A DNA stretch of 64,000 nucleotides from Comamonadaceae bacterium (GCA_029255645.1 JANLJE010000026.1:62001-126000), one strand, 5' to 3'. Positions 8,636-17,693 are shown, numbered from the stretch's first letter. Notes: a model not told the origin generated them from the sequence alone. Made by a program: numbers and translations.

Positions 8636-9582
8636 AGGAAATCGACGCTGCCGAGGAACACCTGGCCGCGGCGCTGGCAGCAGCTATAAGGACGCCACAA
8701 TGCCCAGGCGTAGTCGCCTTGCCGGGCCTGCACCTTGGCATTGCCGTGGGGGAATACCGCGCAACTGCTGGACAGCGTGGGGGTCAGCTCCTGCCACTTG
8801 CCCGTGGCGGCATCGGTTTCCATCAGGGCGCCGGCCGGCCAGTAGCCATCGCGCGAACTGGCGAGCAGCGGTTGGTAGACGTGGATCTGGTTGCGGCGCG
8901 TCACGATGTCACCCGCGCGCTGGGCGACCACGGCTGCGGCCTTGTGGTCATCCACCTGGTGCAGGAAGCCGCCACGCGGATAGACGTTGCCCCAGAGATT
9001 CATGGCCGTGCGCGTGCCGATCTCGCGCCGGCCGGGAATCAGTGCTTCCGGATACAGCGCCTCGGGGATGTTGTAGCGCCATGCCAGCGTGTCGAGCGTG
9101 CTCAGTAGATAGGGCATGAAGGCGGTGCCTGCGCCCTCGCAGGTGTAGCCGGACGCGCTGGCGAACTGGCTGAACACATGGCCACCGGGATGGCCGATGA
9201 CGTCGGCGTTCTTGAACTTCGCCAGGTTGTTCTCGTGATCCTCGTTGGTGGTGCCGTCGCCGCCGGCCTTCGCGGTCGGGTTCGGCAGGCTCATCGCCCG
9301 CACCTCGACCCAAGGGTTCTCGCCGGTGTTCGAGTAGCTCGACACCACGGCATCCGGGATGTAGTGGCGCACCTTGACCGAGGTGCGCACGGTGCATCCC
9401 GTCCAGGTGCAATAGAGCCAGTAGCAGATGCCGGTGACGCGGTACTCCAGGCAATCCGGCGACAGGGTGGAGGCCACGATGGTGGCGGTGTTCAGTGCAA
9501 AGGACGATGCGGAACACCCCAGCAACAGCGCTGCGATGGCCAACCGCTGGCGCCGGGATGGTGCGAACGGACGCCTCGTCAT
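8632..9582 (-). CDS. traU: TraU-like ICE protein, TIGR03756 (PFL_4710) family
   Basis: This 316-residue periplasmic conjugation protein is related to F-type TraU, which is needed for DNA transfer and pilus assembly. It has a signal peptide (LAIAALLLGCSASSFALN) and many cysteines in TraU-like spacing: CLEYRVTGICYWLYCTWTGC near residues 44-63, and CC near the C-terminus (YSCCQRRG). The abundance of Cys fits dependence on the thiol-disulfide proteins encoded elsewhere in the cluster. ATGA overlaps couple it on both sides to TIGR03757 and TIGR03755. Confidence 0.9.
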   Translation of the reverse strand: MTRRPFAPSRRQRLAIAALLLGCSASSFALNTATIVASTLSPDCLEYRVTGICYWLYCTWTGCTVRTSVKVRHYIPDAVVSSYSNTGENPWVEVRAMSLPNPTAKAGGDGTTNEDHENNLAKFKNADVIGHPGGHVFSQFASASGYTCEGAGTAFMPYLLSTLDTLAWRYNIPEALYPEALIPGRREIGTRTAMNLWGNVYPRGGFLHQVDDHKAAAVVAQRAGDIVTRRNQIHVYQPLLASSRDGYWPAGALMETDAATGKWQELTPTLSSSCAVFPHGNAKVQARQGDYAWALWRPYSCCQRRGQVFLGSVDFL

Positions 9583-10016
9583 GGCTGCGTCCTCCGGTAT
9601 TGGTCGATGCGGGAAACCGCACGGGCCACGTCCTTCTCGCCATAGACCACGTATCGGCGATCCACCACGATGGCCGGAACCTTGGCGACGCCAAGGCTCC
9701 AGGCATCGGCAACGCCCTGGTAGGCGGTGCCGATCCTTCGCTGCAGGTCTGTACCGCCCAGCTTCAGGCGTTGCTGGACGATGGCGCTGGCGCGCTCAGG
9801 ATCGGTGGGCAGGTTGTCGGCCAGCTCCGCTTCGAGCACCGCGGCCGCGTCCAGGATGAGGTGTCGGTCAGCCTGGCCAAGGACCGGATGATGCGAGTCG
9901 GTAACGACCCATACTTCCGCTGCGGCGGCGCGGGTGGCCAACGTCAGGATGGCAATGCCCGCAGCAAGCCATGCTGGGCGGGTGCGAGTGGCATGAGGAA
10001 CAGCGCAAGAGTCCAT
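9579..10016 (-). CDS. ICE protein, TIGR03757 (PFL_4709) family
   Basis: This 145-residue secreted protein has a signal peptide (AWLAAGIAILTLATRAAAAE) followed by a thioredoxin-like fold (EVWVVTDSHHPV and KVPAIVVDRRYVVYGEKD), but no CxxC. It resembles TrbC-type periplasmic transfer proteins. ATG 10016 is chosen over the longer frame because it places the signal peptide near the N-terminus. It is the first transfer gene after the cargo block; in the standard ICE order it would follow the DsbA-like gene now at 33.4 kb. Confidence 0.8.
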   Translation of the reverse strand: MDSCAVPHATRTRPAWLAAGIAILTLATRAAAAEVWVVTDSHHPVLGQADRHLILDAAAVLEAELADNLPTDPERASAIVQQRLKLGGTDLQRRIGTAYQGVADAWSLGVAKVPAIVVDRRYVVYGEKDVARAVSRIDQYRRTQP

Positions 10017-10220
10017 GAGACAACACCGGAGGGAAGCCAATCCGGTGACAGTCGAACCGAAATCCGGCTTCGACACGACAAACAATCCGGAGACCGCCTC
10101 ATCCCGTTTTCGCCATCCCTGTCATCGCGTGATCACCCCAAACGGTGCCTGCGAGTGCGCCTGCGACAAGGACGTGTTCGGATCGACAGCCAAGACGGCC
10201 GCCACAAGTCGGTCTCGCCT

Positions 10221-10814
10221 TCAGCAGCGATGAATCGCTTGGAGAACGAAGTCGGCCCGTTCGGCCACACTGGCGCGCGGAAGCAACCTGACTTCGTAAC
10301 CGAGTGCCCAGTAGGTTGCATCCAGGTGGGCGTATTCCGCCTCAGCCTCGGGAAAGCCGTGCCGCCGCGCCTCGTCGGCGCAATAGATGTCCGGCCAGGG
10401 CGGAGCGAGGAACACGAGCCGCCCATAGGGGCGGGATTCGCCCAGGCTTTCCGACAGAGGTACACCGAACAGTCGCTGAAGCGCTGCGGCGGCGTCGATT
10501 AGCCCACGGTCGAAGAAAACCGGACCAGCGTCCCGTGCCGCGCCTTCGAGATCAATGGCGGCGACGCGCAGCGCCTCGCGCAGAAAGGCCGCCATGTCGG
10601 TCCATGGCAGGGCGTTGCCGCCCTGTCGAATCTGCTCGGCGATGATCCTCCGCCCGGGTTCGGCGACGGTCGCATGACCACGCCGCCGCAGTTCCCCGAG
10701 CAGGGTCGACTTGCCGCCGCCGGAGCACCCCGATATGACCACCTGAGGTGGCATCGGCGTCATGTCAGGGCTTGCTTCGACCAGCAGACGGTTTGTCAAT
10801 TCACTTGTCATCAT
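10221..10814 (-). CDS. AAA-family ATPase (small P-loop NTPase)
   Basis: This is a 197-residue P-loop protein. The Walker A motif is GCSGGGKSTLL near residues 30-40, followed by an aspartate motif in AGPVFFDRGLIDAA and a basic helical C-terminus. It resembles the AAA_28-type family, often annotated simply as ATP-binding protein and related to nucleoside kinases; the substrate is unknown. The stop of the upstream MFS gene overlaps the start (ATGA at 10814-10811), so it is coupled to the exporter. A second possible start is Met18 (MTPMPPQVVI). Confidence 0.75.
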   Translation of the reverse strand: MMTSELTNRLLVEASPDMTPMPPQVVISGCSGGGKSTLLGELRRRGHATVAEPGRRIIAEQIRQGGNALPWTDMAAFLREALRVAAIDLEGAARDAGPVFFDRGLIDAAAALQRLFGVPLSESLGESRPYGRLVFLAPPWPDIYCADEARRHGFPEAEAEYAHLDATYWALGYEVRLLPRASVAERADFVLQAIHRC

Positions 10815-12022
10815 TGGTTTAGCCGAAGAGACAGCCCCCACGCAATGGTGGTGCTGAGCATGCCAAAGGCGCAGACCCCGGCCCATCCATGGGCAGTGAA
10901 GGCCCACCCGCATGCAGCAGCGCCGAAGGCCCCGCCAAGCAGCATCGTGCCCATGAACACGGTGTTCAGCCGGCTGCGCGCACCCGCATCCAATGCATAG
11001 ACCATGGTCTGGTTCGCCACCTGAGCCGACTGCACGGCCACGTCGAGCAAGAAGATGCCGAGGACGAGTGCGGGGATCGATGAGCGTCCCAGGTACAGCA
11101 CGGCAAATGCCGTTGCGGTTCCCACCGCGCCTGCACGAACGACTGCGCCGTGTCCGCGTCGGTCGGCAAAACGGCCAGCCGCCGGTGCAGCCAACGCGCC
11201 GCACACGCCGACCAGCGCGAACAGGCCGGCGGATACCGCGCCGAGCTGCAGTGGCGGCCGCTCCAGCCAGAGCGCGAACGTTGCCCAGAAGCCGATCATG
11301 CTGGCAAACAGCAGGAACTGGACGGCCACAGCCTGGCGCAAGGAAGCGTGCTTGCGCACCAAATGCCACATCGACAGCAGCAATCGTCCATAGCCGAGAT
11401 CGGAGGACGGCGGCACCACCGGCAGCGTCCATGCCAGCCGAAAGCCCAGTACCAGCATCAGTGCCGCAGAAAAACCGAAGACGGACCGCCAGCCCCAAAG
11501 CTCGGTCATCCAGCCGCTCACCACACGGGCCAGCAGGATGCCGATCAGGATGCCGCCCGTCACCACGCCGAGCACCTGCCCCTTTCGGCTGGAGAGCGCC
11601 AGGTGGATGGCCAAGGGAACCAGTTGTTGCGCCACGGTGGCGCACAAGCCCACGGCGAGGCTCGCCAGTGCCAATTGAACGAAGCCGGAGGACGCGGCTG
11701 CCAGCACCAAGGAGAGCACCAGCGCCGCCAGCGTTCGCAAGATGAGAGACTTGCGCTCCAGCCGGTCACCCAGTGGTGCCAGGAACAGCACGCCCAGGGC
11801 ATTGCCCGCCTGGGTGAGCACGGGCAGCCAGGTCACGGTCCCCGCAGAGAGCGCGAACTCCCGGCTCAATTCGCCGAGAAGCGGCTGGTTGTAGTAGCTG
11901 TTGGCCACGGATGCGCCCGCCGCCAGGGCAATGGTCCACAGCAGATGGGAGGGCAAGGCTGACGTGGCAGGCATCGGTGCGGCACGCGATGCATCGCCGG
12001 GGTGACCTGGGATATTGCTCAT
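10811..12022 (-). CDS. MFS transporter (drug/metabolite efflux type)
   Basis: This 403-residue protein has about 12 hydrophobic helices. The family signature loop between helices 2 and 3 reads LAPLGDRLERKSLILR, and the equivalent in the second half is GRFADRRGHGAVVRAG. An N-terminal NSYYNQPLLGELSREF motif is typical of YnfM/YgaY-type exporters. It is coupled to the small AAA ATPase downstream and follows the CoA-transferase gene after 44 bp. The substrate cannot be inferred from sequence. Confidence 0.85.
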   Translation of the reverse strand: MSNIPGHPGDASRAAPMPATSALPSHLLWTIALAAGASVANSYYNQPLLGELSREFALSAGTVTWLPVLTQAGNALGVLFLAPLGDRLERKSLILRTLAALVLSLVLAAASSGFVQLALASLAVGLCATVAQQLVPLAIHLALSSRKGQVLGVVTGGILIGILLARVVSGWMTELWGWRSVFGFSAALMLVLGFRLAWTLPVVPPSSDLGYGRLLLSMWHLVRKHASLRQAVAVQFLLFASMIGFWATFALWLERPPLQLGAVSAGLFALVGVCGALAAPAAGRFADRRGHGAVVRAGAVGTATAFAVLYLGRSSIPALVLGIFLLDVAVQSAQVANQTMVYALDAGARSRLNTVFMGTMLLGGAFGAAACGWAFTAHGWAGVCAFGMLSTTIAWGLSLRLNQ

Positions 12023-12066
12023 TCAAGGTGTCTGGCCCTATCAACTCTCGGCTTGCGGACAAGCGC

Positions 12067-13443
12067 TCACCAGTTCGGGCGATCCGTTCCCGGCGGCACT
12101 GACGGTCGCGCATAGCCGGCCGGTGTTCGCGCCAGTTGCGCGCTGGGGCGCACGGCGCGCAGCTGGCCGAAGCCGGAGACTTCGTCGGCGAGCCAAGGGC
12201 TGAGGTCCGGCCTGCCGGCCCGCAGGCCCTCTTCGATGCGCCCCAGACCGCGCAGCCAGTGCCCGGTCTGCGCCAGCGACACCTGCACGTGCCAGCTTCC
12301 CCCTTCGCGCGACTGTCGCCACAGCGCGGCGGCGGCGCCGAAAGCCATCAGGAAGCCGCTGGCCTGGTCGAGGATCTGCATCGGCAGCGCGCGCGGCTTG
12401 CCGTCGCCCGCCGCTTCGCCCTCGGCGTGGTTGAAGCCCATTGCCGTCTGCACCAGCGAATCGAAACCGCGCCGGTCGGCCCAGGGCCCTTGCGTGCCGT
12501 AGGCGGTCAGCGACACTGCGACGATGCCGGGCCGGCGCGCGGCCAGGGCCTCGGGCGAGAAGCCGAGCGCTGCCAGGCCGCCAGGCCGGTACCCCTGCGA
12601 GAACACGTGGGCGTCTTCCACGAGCCGCCACAGCGCTTCGCGCCCGGCCTCGCTGCGCAGGTCGATGTGCGCCGAGCGCTTGCCGCGGCTGGTTTCGGCA
12701 ATAGCGGCGATGTTGGGGAGGTTCGGTGAGTTGATCAGCATCACGTCCGCGCCGAACGACGCCATCGCCCGCCCACCGACGGGGCCGGCCAGGATGCGCG
12801 TGAGGTCGAGCACGCGCAGGCCGGCGAGCGGCCGCTTATCGGTCGCCAGGGGCGGCAGTGCGCGCGGTGGCGCATCGGCGATTCGGGTGATGGTCATCAA
12901 GGGTTGCGAGGCCACCGCCCGACCCTGGGGCGTGGCATCCCACTCGGCGAAGCTGCGCAACGCCGTGGCCACCAGTGCGTGGTCGGCCGCGGCCTGCTCG
13001 AAGTCCAGCGCCTTCCAACCCAGCAGGGCCTGCTCTGCGTCGGCGCGTGTGGCAGTTGCTGGGTCCAGGCCCAGCAGGCGCAGCGCGCCATCGCGGTGGT
13101 GCGGGAAGTTGGTGTGGACACGCACGTAGCCATCGGCGCAGCGGTACAGGCCGGCGAACGGGTCCCACAGCTCGGGCTCCTGGCCGTCGAGCGTGAACCA
13201 GCCGGTGCATTCGGCGGCGGCGTGGGCCATGTCCACGGCGACACGCTGGCGCGGAACACCCCGCTCATGGCCCAGTTCGCAGGCGGCGAGCGCGGCCGCG
13301 GCAATGCTGGCCTGCGCGGCGGTGCCAACGGCGAAGGACGAGGGAAACACCGGGTCGCTGCCCGTCAGCGCGATCCCGGCCAGCGCCTGCGGCGGCAGCC
13401 CGCCCAGCGACCAGAGCGCGGTCAGTGCATCGAGTGGATTCAT
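12067..13443 (-). CDS. Class III CoA-transferase (CaiB/BaiF family)
   Basis: This 458-residue enzyme of the formyl-CoA transferase family moves CoA between carboxylic acids. The N-terminal half is a degenerate CaiB domain. The second half has the clear signature GLRVLDLTRILAGPVGGRA and the CoA-binding region FSQGYRPGGLAALGFSPE. In other family members the catalytic Asp follows a G-rich motif (here near GEAAGDGKPR), but it is not certain here. It follows the TSUP exporter and may be coupled through a 73-codon frame. The likely role is activation or recycling of an organic acid. Confidence 0.85.
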   Translation of the reverse strand: MNPLDALTALWSLGGLPPQALAGIALTGSDPVFPSSFAVGTAAQASIAAAALAACELGHERGVPRQRVAVDMAHAAAECTGWFTLDGQEPELWDPFAGLYRCADGYVRVHTNFPHHRDGALRLLGLDPATATRADAEQALLGWKALDFEQAAADHALVATALRSFAEWDATPQGRAVASQPLMTITRIADAPPRALPPLATDKRPLAGLRVLDLTRILAGPVGGRAMASFGADVMLINSPNLPNIAAIAETSRGKRSAHIDLRSEAGREALWRLVEDAHVFSQGYRPGGLAALGFSPEALAARRPGIVAVSLTAYGTQGPWADRRGFDSLVQTAMGFNHAEGEAAGDGKPRALPMQILDQASGFLMAFGAAAALWRQSREGGSWHVQVSLAQTGHWLRGLGRIEEGLRAGRPDLSPWLADEVSGFGQLRAVRPSAQLARTPAGYARPSVPPGTDRPNW

Positions 13444-13661
13444 CGTATGGACTCCTCACAGAAAGTTCGCCAACTGAATCGACACGGCGCCTCGTTGGTC
13501 GAGTCGAGTTGGCAGATCCAGGCGGGTGGCAGGGTCGGTGCCACGTTGTCCGCAAACGCGGCGGAGCGCGGAAAGCAGCATCGCGCGCCATTGGCGATGC
13601 CGGGGAGCGCCGTATTCGCACAGGCGTGGGCGTCGCGCGCCCGCTGCAAGCGATCCATCAT
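13440..13661 (-). CDS. Possible small ORF bridging the TSUP and CoA-transferase genes
   Basis: This 73-codon frame fills the 214-bp gap exactly. Its ATG overlaps the stop of the TSUP gene and its stop overlaps the ATG of the CoA-transferase, both as ATGA. The product (MMDRLQRARDAHACANTALP...) is Cys-rich and resembles nothing recognised. It may be a real small protein, a decayed gene, or simply a translated leader that keeps the operon coupled. GAGGAG lies near its end and serves the CoA-transferase. Confidence 0.3.
   Translation of the reverse strand: MMDRLQRARDAHACANTALPGIANGARCCFPRSAAFADNVAPTLPPAWICQLDSTNEAPCRFSWRTFCEESIR
13469..13513. repeat. Imperfect inverted repeat upstream of the CoA-transferase
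   Basis: The arms GCCAACTGAATCGAC (13469-13483) and GTCGAGTCGAGTTGGC (13498-13513) are near-complementary, separated by 14 bp. It lies just upstream of the CoA-transferase start, so it could be an operator or an mRNA hairpin. Confidence 0.3.
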
Positions 13662-14416
13662 GCGCCCGCCTTCAGCCCGAAGTACGCAGAGAGCGCCAGG
13701 CCGGTCGCCACGATCGTCCAACGCAGCGCCAGCGGCGGAATCCAGCGCGCCAACCGCGCGCCGGTATAGCCCCCCATGATCGCGCCCAGCAGGACCGCAC
13801 TGCCTTGCGTCCAGGCGATGGACCCGGTGGCGACGAAGAGCATCACCGCGGCACTGGTCACGACGGTAGCCATCGCATTTTTGACGGCGTTGGCCTCCTG
13901 GACATCGCGCACACCCAGCAAGGTCAGGATCGCCATCAGCATGATGCCCAGGCCGGCGCCGAAGTAGCCGCCATAGAGTGCGGTCAGGAACTCCGCCCCC
14001 GCCGCCACCAGGTGCGGCACCTGACCGCGAGCATGCCGCTCGATGGCCTGGCGCAGCCAGGGCCCCAGGGCGAACAGAACGGTCGCGACGAGGATCAGCC
14101 ACGGCACCAGACGGCTGAACTGTGCATCTCCGGTGAACACCAACAGTGCGGCGCCCACCAGCGAACCGGCACCGACCACGGGCAGGCTGCGCCGCAACGC
14201 GGCGCGGTGGCGCCCGAGTTCGCTGCGATAGCCGAGCAGACTGCTCGCATGCCCCGGCCAGATCGACACCGCGCTGGTGGCGTTGGCCACCACGGGTGGT
14301 ACGCCGGCAGCCAGCAGCGCGGGAAAGGTGAAGAATGTGCCGCCGCCGGCCACCGCATTGCAGATGCCGCCGATCATGCCGGCACCGGCCAGCAGCAGGA
14401 AGGTTCCGATGTCCAT
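13658..14416 (-). CDS. TauE/SafE (TSUP) family anion permease
   Basis: This 252-residue membrane protein of the sulfite/organosulfonate exporter family has two related halves of about four helices. The N-terminal signature GGICNAVAGGGTFFTFPALLA and its C-terminal counterpart TALYGGYFGAGLGIMLMA are both visible. Such proteins export sulfite, sulfoacetate or related organic anions. It sits between a LysE exporter and the CoA-transferase, which points to handling of a carboxylate or sulfonate. The LysE gene is 12 bp upstream. Confidence 0.85.
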   Translation of the reverse strand: MDIGTFLLLAGAGMIGGICNAVAGGGTFFTFPALLAAGVPPVVANATSAVSIWPGHASSLLGYRSELGRHRAALRRSLPVVGAGSLVGAALLVFTGDAQFSRLVPWLILVATVLFALGPWLRQAIERHARGQVPHLVAAGAEFLTALYGGYFGAGLGIMLMAILTLLGVRDVQEANAVKNAMATVVTSAAVMLFVATGSIAWTQGSAVLLGAIMGGYTGARLARWIPPLALRWTIVATGLALSAYFGLKAGA

Positions 14417-14428
14417 GCCGCTCGCACC

Positions 14429-15064
14429 TCAGCTCGTCGGCCTGGACAGGGCCAGACGCAGGCCAAACCCCATCAGTGCCAGGCCGGTGAGCGCATCGAG
14501 CGAGCGCATCACCGTGGGCCGGCGCAGCCAGCGTGCCAGGGGCCGCGTGGCCAGCACCAGTGCGGCGAACCAGAGCAGTCCCATCGCGGCGTGGATGCCG
14601 GCCAACAGCACGCTGAACGCGACCACCGGCACATCGGCGGGAACGAACTGTGGCAGGAGGCTCACGTAGAACACCCCGACCTTGGGATTGAGCAGATTCG
14701 TCAGCAGACCGCGCAGGAACCAGCGCTCGCCACGCACGAGCGGCGGATCGTCTGCGGGCAGCGTCGGCCGGCTCTTGAGCGCGCCAGAGATCAGCTTCCA
14801 GCCGAGCCAGAGCAGATAGGCCGCGCCCGCGATCTGCAGCAGGGTGTAGGCGAGTCGGGAGACCGCGAGCACCGCGCCGAGCCCGAGGGCCGCGATCAGC
14901 CCCCAGATCAGCACGCCGGTCACGATGCCGCCGCCCGCCCTCATCGCCTTGCGCCCCCCTTCCACAGCGGCCGTGCGAAGTACCAGCGCCGTGTCCAGGC
15001 CGGGGGTCAAGGTGAGCAGCAGCGCCGTCAGCGTGAAGCCCAGGATCGCAGTCGATGCACCCAT
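14429..15064 (-). CDS. LysE/RhtB-family amino acid exporter
   Basis: This 211-residue inner-membrane exporter has about six helices. The hallmark N-terminal motif LTLTPGLDTALVLRTA and the central NLLNPKVGVFYVSLLPQF are typical of the LysE superfamily, which exports amino acids and homoserine-like compounds. It is the first of three unrelated LysE paralogues in the cargo. It lies 13 bp downstream of the DUF1737 gene and 12 bp upstream of the TSUP permease, so all are probably co-transcribed. Confidence 0.88.
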   Translation of the reverse strand: MGASTAILGFTLTALLLTLTPGLDTALVLRTAAVEGGRKAMRAGGGIVTGVLIWGLIAALGLGAVLAVSRLAYTLLQIAGAAYLLWLGWKLISGALKSRPTLPADDPPLVRGERWFLRGLLTNLLNPKVGVFYVSLLPQFVPADVPVVAFSVLLAGIHAAMGLLWFAALVLATRPLARWLRRPTVMRSLDALTGLALMGFGLRLALSRPTS

Positions 15065-15077
15065 TGGGGGATCTCCG

Positions 15078-15290
15078 TCAGAGCACAGACAAGTCCAGTG
15101 ACTCGCTGTACGTCGTCGATTCGATGGTCTTGACGATGGCCTGGCCGCAGATCACTGCGCCACGCGCCGCGTCGTAGGTCAGGCTCGGCGCGCCATACAG
15201 CTCCCAGCCGCTGTTCAGGGCCGCGGTGACGCGGTGGCAGAACGCCGCGTCGTCGATGCCGGTCAGGTAGCGGTACGCGCGCATGCTCAT
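15078..15290 (-). CDS. DUF1737 domain protein
   Basis: This is a 70-residue small protein. The DUF1737 signature is YRYLTGIDDAAFCHRVTAALNSGWELYGAPSLTYD; members are about 60-70 residues long and of unknown function. ATG 15290 overlaps the stop of the hydrolase gene (ATGA), while ATG 15284 (second Met) has the better spacing to GGGAG. It is part of the hydrolase/LysE/TSUP/CoA-transferase run. Confidence 0.75.
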   Translation of the reverse strand: MSMRAYRYLTGIDDAAFCHRVTAALNSGWELYGAPSLTYDAARGAVICGQAIVKTIESTTYSESLDLSVL

Positions 15291-15898
15291 GCTCCCGGTC
15301 GATTCGATGCCGGCATCTGGACGCGCAGCCCCGCTCCGAATGCCTGCAGCAGATGCCAGCCGGTGTCCCAGTCGCCCACGCCGCTGGCGGCATTGATATG
15401 CCCGAGGGCGCCGACTTCCAAGCATCCCGCTGCCCAACCCATGGCCATGCGCCGGGCGTGCTCCGGCGAGCCATAGGGGTCGTCGCTGCTGGCGACCACC
15501 AGTGCGGGAAACGGCAGGGGTTCGGTCGGTGGCGGGCCGAACTCGCTCGCCTCGCCTGGAAACGCCGGTGCGCCGGTGTCAGGGACGGCAACGAGGAAGG
15601 CGCCCCGGACCTGGGCGATCCGATGCTGGATGTCTTCTCCGATTCCCGGCCGCGATGCCCAGTGCGCGACGAGCAGGCACGAAAGGCTGTGTGCGACCAA
15701 GACGACGGGCGCACCGCACTCGTCGATGGCCGCATCGAGTGCCTGCAGCCAGTCGGCCAGGTCCGGCCTGTCCCAGTCGGCAGGCTGGAATCGCCGGCCA
15801 TGCTCCTGGCGCGACGCCCAGCGCGTCTGCCAATGCTCCGGCCCGGAATTGCCGATACCGGGAAGCATCAAGAGGCGAACGGTCTGAAGGTGGCTCAT
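15287..15898 (-). CDS. RBBP9/YdeN-family alpha/beta hydrolase
   Basis: This 203-residue serine hydrolase has the RBBP9 family signature at its start (RLLMLPGIGNSGPEHWQTRW). The nucleophile elbow is VLVAHSLSCLL, the acid region is SSDDPYGSPEHA, and the histidine lies in GHINAASGVGDWDTG, as in the family. ATG 15898 is chosen because the longer frame adds a non-homologous 36-residue leader. It leads the minus-strand run of six or seven genes and is divergent from the second LysE gene. The substrate is unknown. Confidence 0.85.
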   Translation of the reverse strand: MSHLQTVRLLMLPGIGNSGPEHWQTRWASRQEHGRRFQPADWDRPDLADWLQALDAAIDECGAPVVLVAHSLSCLLVAHWASRPGIGEDIQHRIAQVRGAFLVAVPDTGAPAFPGEASEFGPPPTEPLPFPALVVASSDDPYGSPEHARRMAMGWAAGCLEVGALGHINAASGVGDWDTGWHLLQAFGAGLRVQMPASNRPGA

Positions 15899-16084
15899 GG
15901 TGGCGTGCGCGGATATCCGGGGTGAGGTTGTCTGGCTGGAAACCTTAGGACCGATGCGTCGAATTGCCGAGTGAGAAGGTCTCAGCAAGCGTCGAGAAAA
16001 GCTCAATGGTCAGCTCGAATGGCCTTGGCTATCGTCGAAGTGCACTTCCTTCACAACCGACGAAGACGCCTTCCCGAATTCGTC

Positions 16085-16744
16085 ATGTTCGATATCCCGC
16101 TCCTGATTTCCTACGTCCTGGCGGCCTGGCTGTCCATCCTTACGCCCGGCCCGGCCATCCTGCTGGCGATGCGCAATGGCGCTCGCCAGGGCGTGGTCGC
16201 GAGCCTGTGGTCGACGCTGGGCAACATGTTGGGGTTGCTCGTGGTTTCCGCGGCTGCCGCGTGGGGCGTCGGCCTGTTCCTGCTTGCCTCCGCCCACGCG
16301 ATGACCGCACTGCGGCTGGCCGGCGCCGCCTATCTGGCGTACCTCGGTCTTCGCCTGCTTGTGCAGTCCAGACACACACGGCCGCCGGACGCCGGAGCCC
16401 ATGACGCAGGGCCGGTGCAGGCCTTCGCGCTGGCGAAGGAGGGATTCCTGGTGGCGACATCCAATCCGAAGTCGATCTTCTTCTTCACCGCCTTCTTCCC
16501 CCAGTTCATCCGGGCCGACCAGGCGATCATCCCTCAGTTCGTGGGTCTGACCGCGATCTTCGTGATCCTCAGCGGCGCCACCTTGACCGGCTATGCCGCC
16601 ATCGCAAGCCGGGTGCGCGGGGCATTGGGCGCTTCCGTCTGGCGCCAGCGCTGCACGCGCTTGGCGGGGATCGGTTTCCTCGGATTCGCCGCATGGGTTC
16701 TCTTGTGGAGGCCGTCGAGCGGCGCCAAGGCCCTGGCCACGTGA
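16085..16744 (+). CDS. LysE/RhtB-family amino acid exporter
   Basis: This 219-residue membrane protein has the motif SILTPGPAILLAMRNGARQG at its N-terminus and a central TSNPKSIFFFTAFFPQF, both diagnostic of RhtB-type exporters. The Met at 16085 (MFDIPLLISY) is preferred over an upstream frame that lacks hydrophobic character. It is followed by a phzF-like gene 61 bp downstream on the same strand and is divergent from the RBBP9 hydrolase. It is distinct in sequence from the exporters at 14.4 and 29.4 kb. Confidence 0.87.
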   Translation: MFDIPLLISYVLAAWLSILTPGPAILLAMRNGARQGVVASLWSTLGNMLGLLVVSAAAAWGVGLFLLASAHAMTALRLAGAAYLAYLGLRLLVQSRHTRPPDAGAHDAGPVQAFALAKEGFLVATSNPKSIFFFTAFFPQFIRADQAIIPQFVGLTAIFVILSGATLTGYAAIASRVRGALGASVWRQRCTRLAGIGFLGFAAWVLLWRPSSGAKALAT

Positions 16745-16805
16745 TTCGTCCCCGGCCACGCGCACGCAACCGAGCACAGGCTGTGCGACCGAACCTGGAG
16801 AAGCG

Positions 16806-17693
16806 ATGAACAAATCCTTCCTGCAAATCGACGTGTTCACGAGCCAGCCGCTCAGGGGCAACCCGGCTGCCGTCGTGTTCGATGCCGACGACCTCGATGC
16901 GCGGACCATGCAGCGGATCGCGCGCGAGATGAACCTGTCCGAGACGGTCTTCGTGCTGGCCCCGGAATCGCCCGACACCGACTATCGGGTGCGCATCTTC
17001 ACGCCCTCCAGCGAGTTGCCGTTCGCGGGGCACCCCACCATCGCCACTGCGAGCGCGGTGCGTGCGCACCGTGGCGACCTGGCCGATGCAAGTCTGCTGC
17101 GGCAGGCCTGCGGCATCGGCATCGTGCCTGTCGAAGTCGTTCCGACCGAGGGCTCGCCGATCTACTGGATGACCCAGGCCAGCCCGCAGTTCCGCGACAC
17201 GGCCATCGATCCGGGAGAAATGTCGGCCCTGCTGGGCTGCGATGCGAACATGCTGGCCGCGATGCCGGTGGAAGTCGTCTCCACCGGCATCCCGTGGCTG
17301 ATCGCCGAACTGCGCAGCGTCGCCGCCCTGGCGTCGCTGCGTCCCGACCTGCCTCGCATCGCCGAACGTTGCCGCGCATCGGGTGCCGTCGGCGTGACCG
17401 TCTTTGCCGAACACGAGGCCGACGCGCCGGTACGCTTGCGCCTGCGCACGTTCGCGCCAGGCGAAGGCGTGGCCGAGGACCCCGTCTGCGGGTCTGGAAA
17501 CGGGTGTGTCGCGGCATTCCTGGCAAGGCACCGGCACGCATCGGCTCTCCAGGGTGGCTACCTTGCGGAGCAAGGCATCGAGATGGGACGCGATGGCCTG
17601 ATCCACGTCGAATGGACCCGAAACGGCGACGAATTGACGGTGCGCGTCGGTGGCCAGGCCGTGACCGTCGCCAGCGGCACCCTGCATCTGTAG
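16806..17693 (+). CDS. PhzF-family isomerase/epimerase
   Basis: This 295-residue enzyme has the diaminopimelate-epimerase-like two-domain fold. The catalytic Glu of PhzF is present in MNLSETVFVL (E45 region), the substrate-binding motif is SSELPFAGHPTIATA, and the second-domain motif is EDPVCGSGNGCVAAF. PhzF relatives isomerise or cyclise small carboxylic acids; most are not part of phenazine synthesis, and no phz genes are present here. ATG 16806 has GGAG 6-7 nt upstream. It is likely in an operon with the LysE exporter. Confidence 0.88.
   Translation: MNKSFLQIDVFTSQPLRGNPAAVVFDADDLDARTMQRIAREMNLSETVFVLAPESPDTDYRVRIFTPSSELPFAGHPTIATASAVRAHRGDLADASLLRQACGIGIVPVEVVPTEGSPIYWMTQASPQFRDTAIDPGEMSALLGCDANMLAAMPVEVVSTGIPWLIAELRSVAALASLRPDLPRIAERCRASGAVGVTVFAEHEADAPVRLRLRTFAPGEGVAEDPVCGSGNGCVAAFLARHRHASALQGGYLAEQGIEMGRDGLIHVEWTRNGDELTVRVGGQAVTVASGTLHL

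Noticed and set aside
13526-15133. 535-codon plus-strand frame opposite TSUP/LysE genes
   Set aside because: Low-complexity Gln/Arg/His-rich shadow; the minus strand encodes two clear membrane proteins.
15971-16084. N-terminal extension of the LysE gene at 16085
   Set aside because: The upstream 38 codons are basic and polar, unlike the hydrophobic start typical of LysE proteins.
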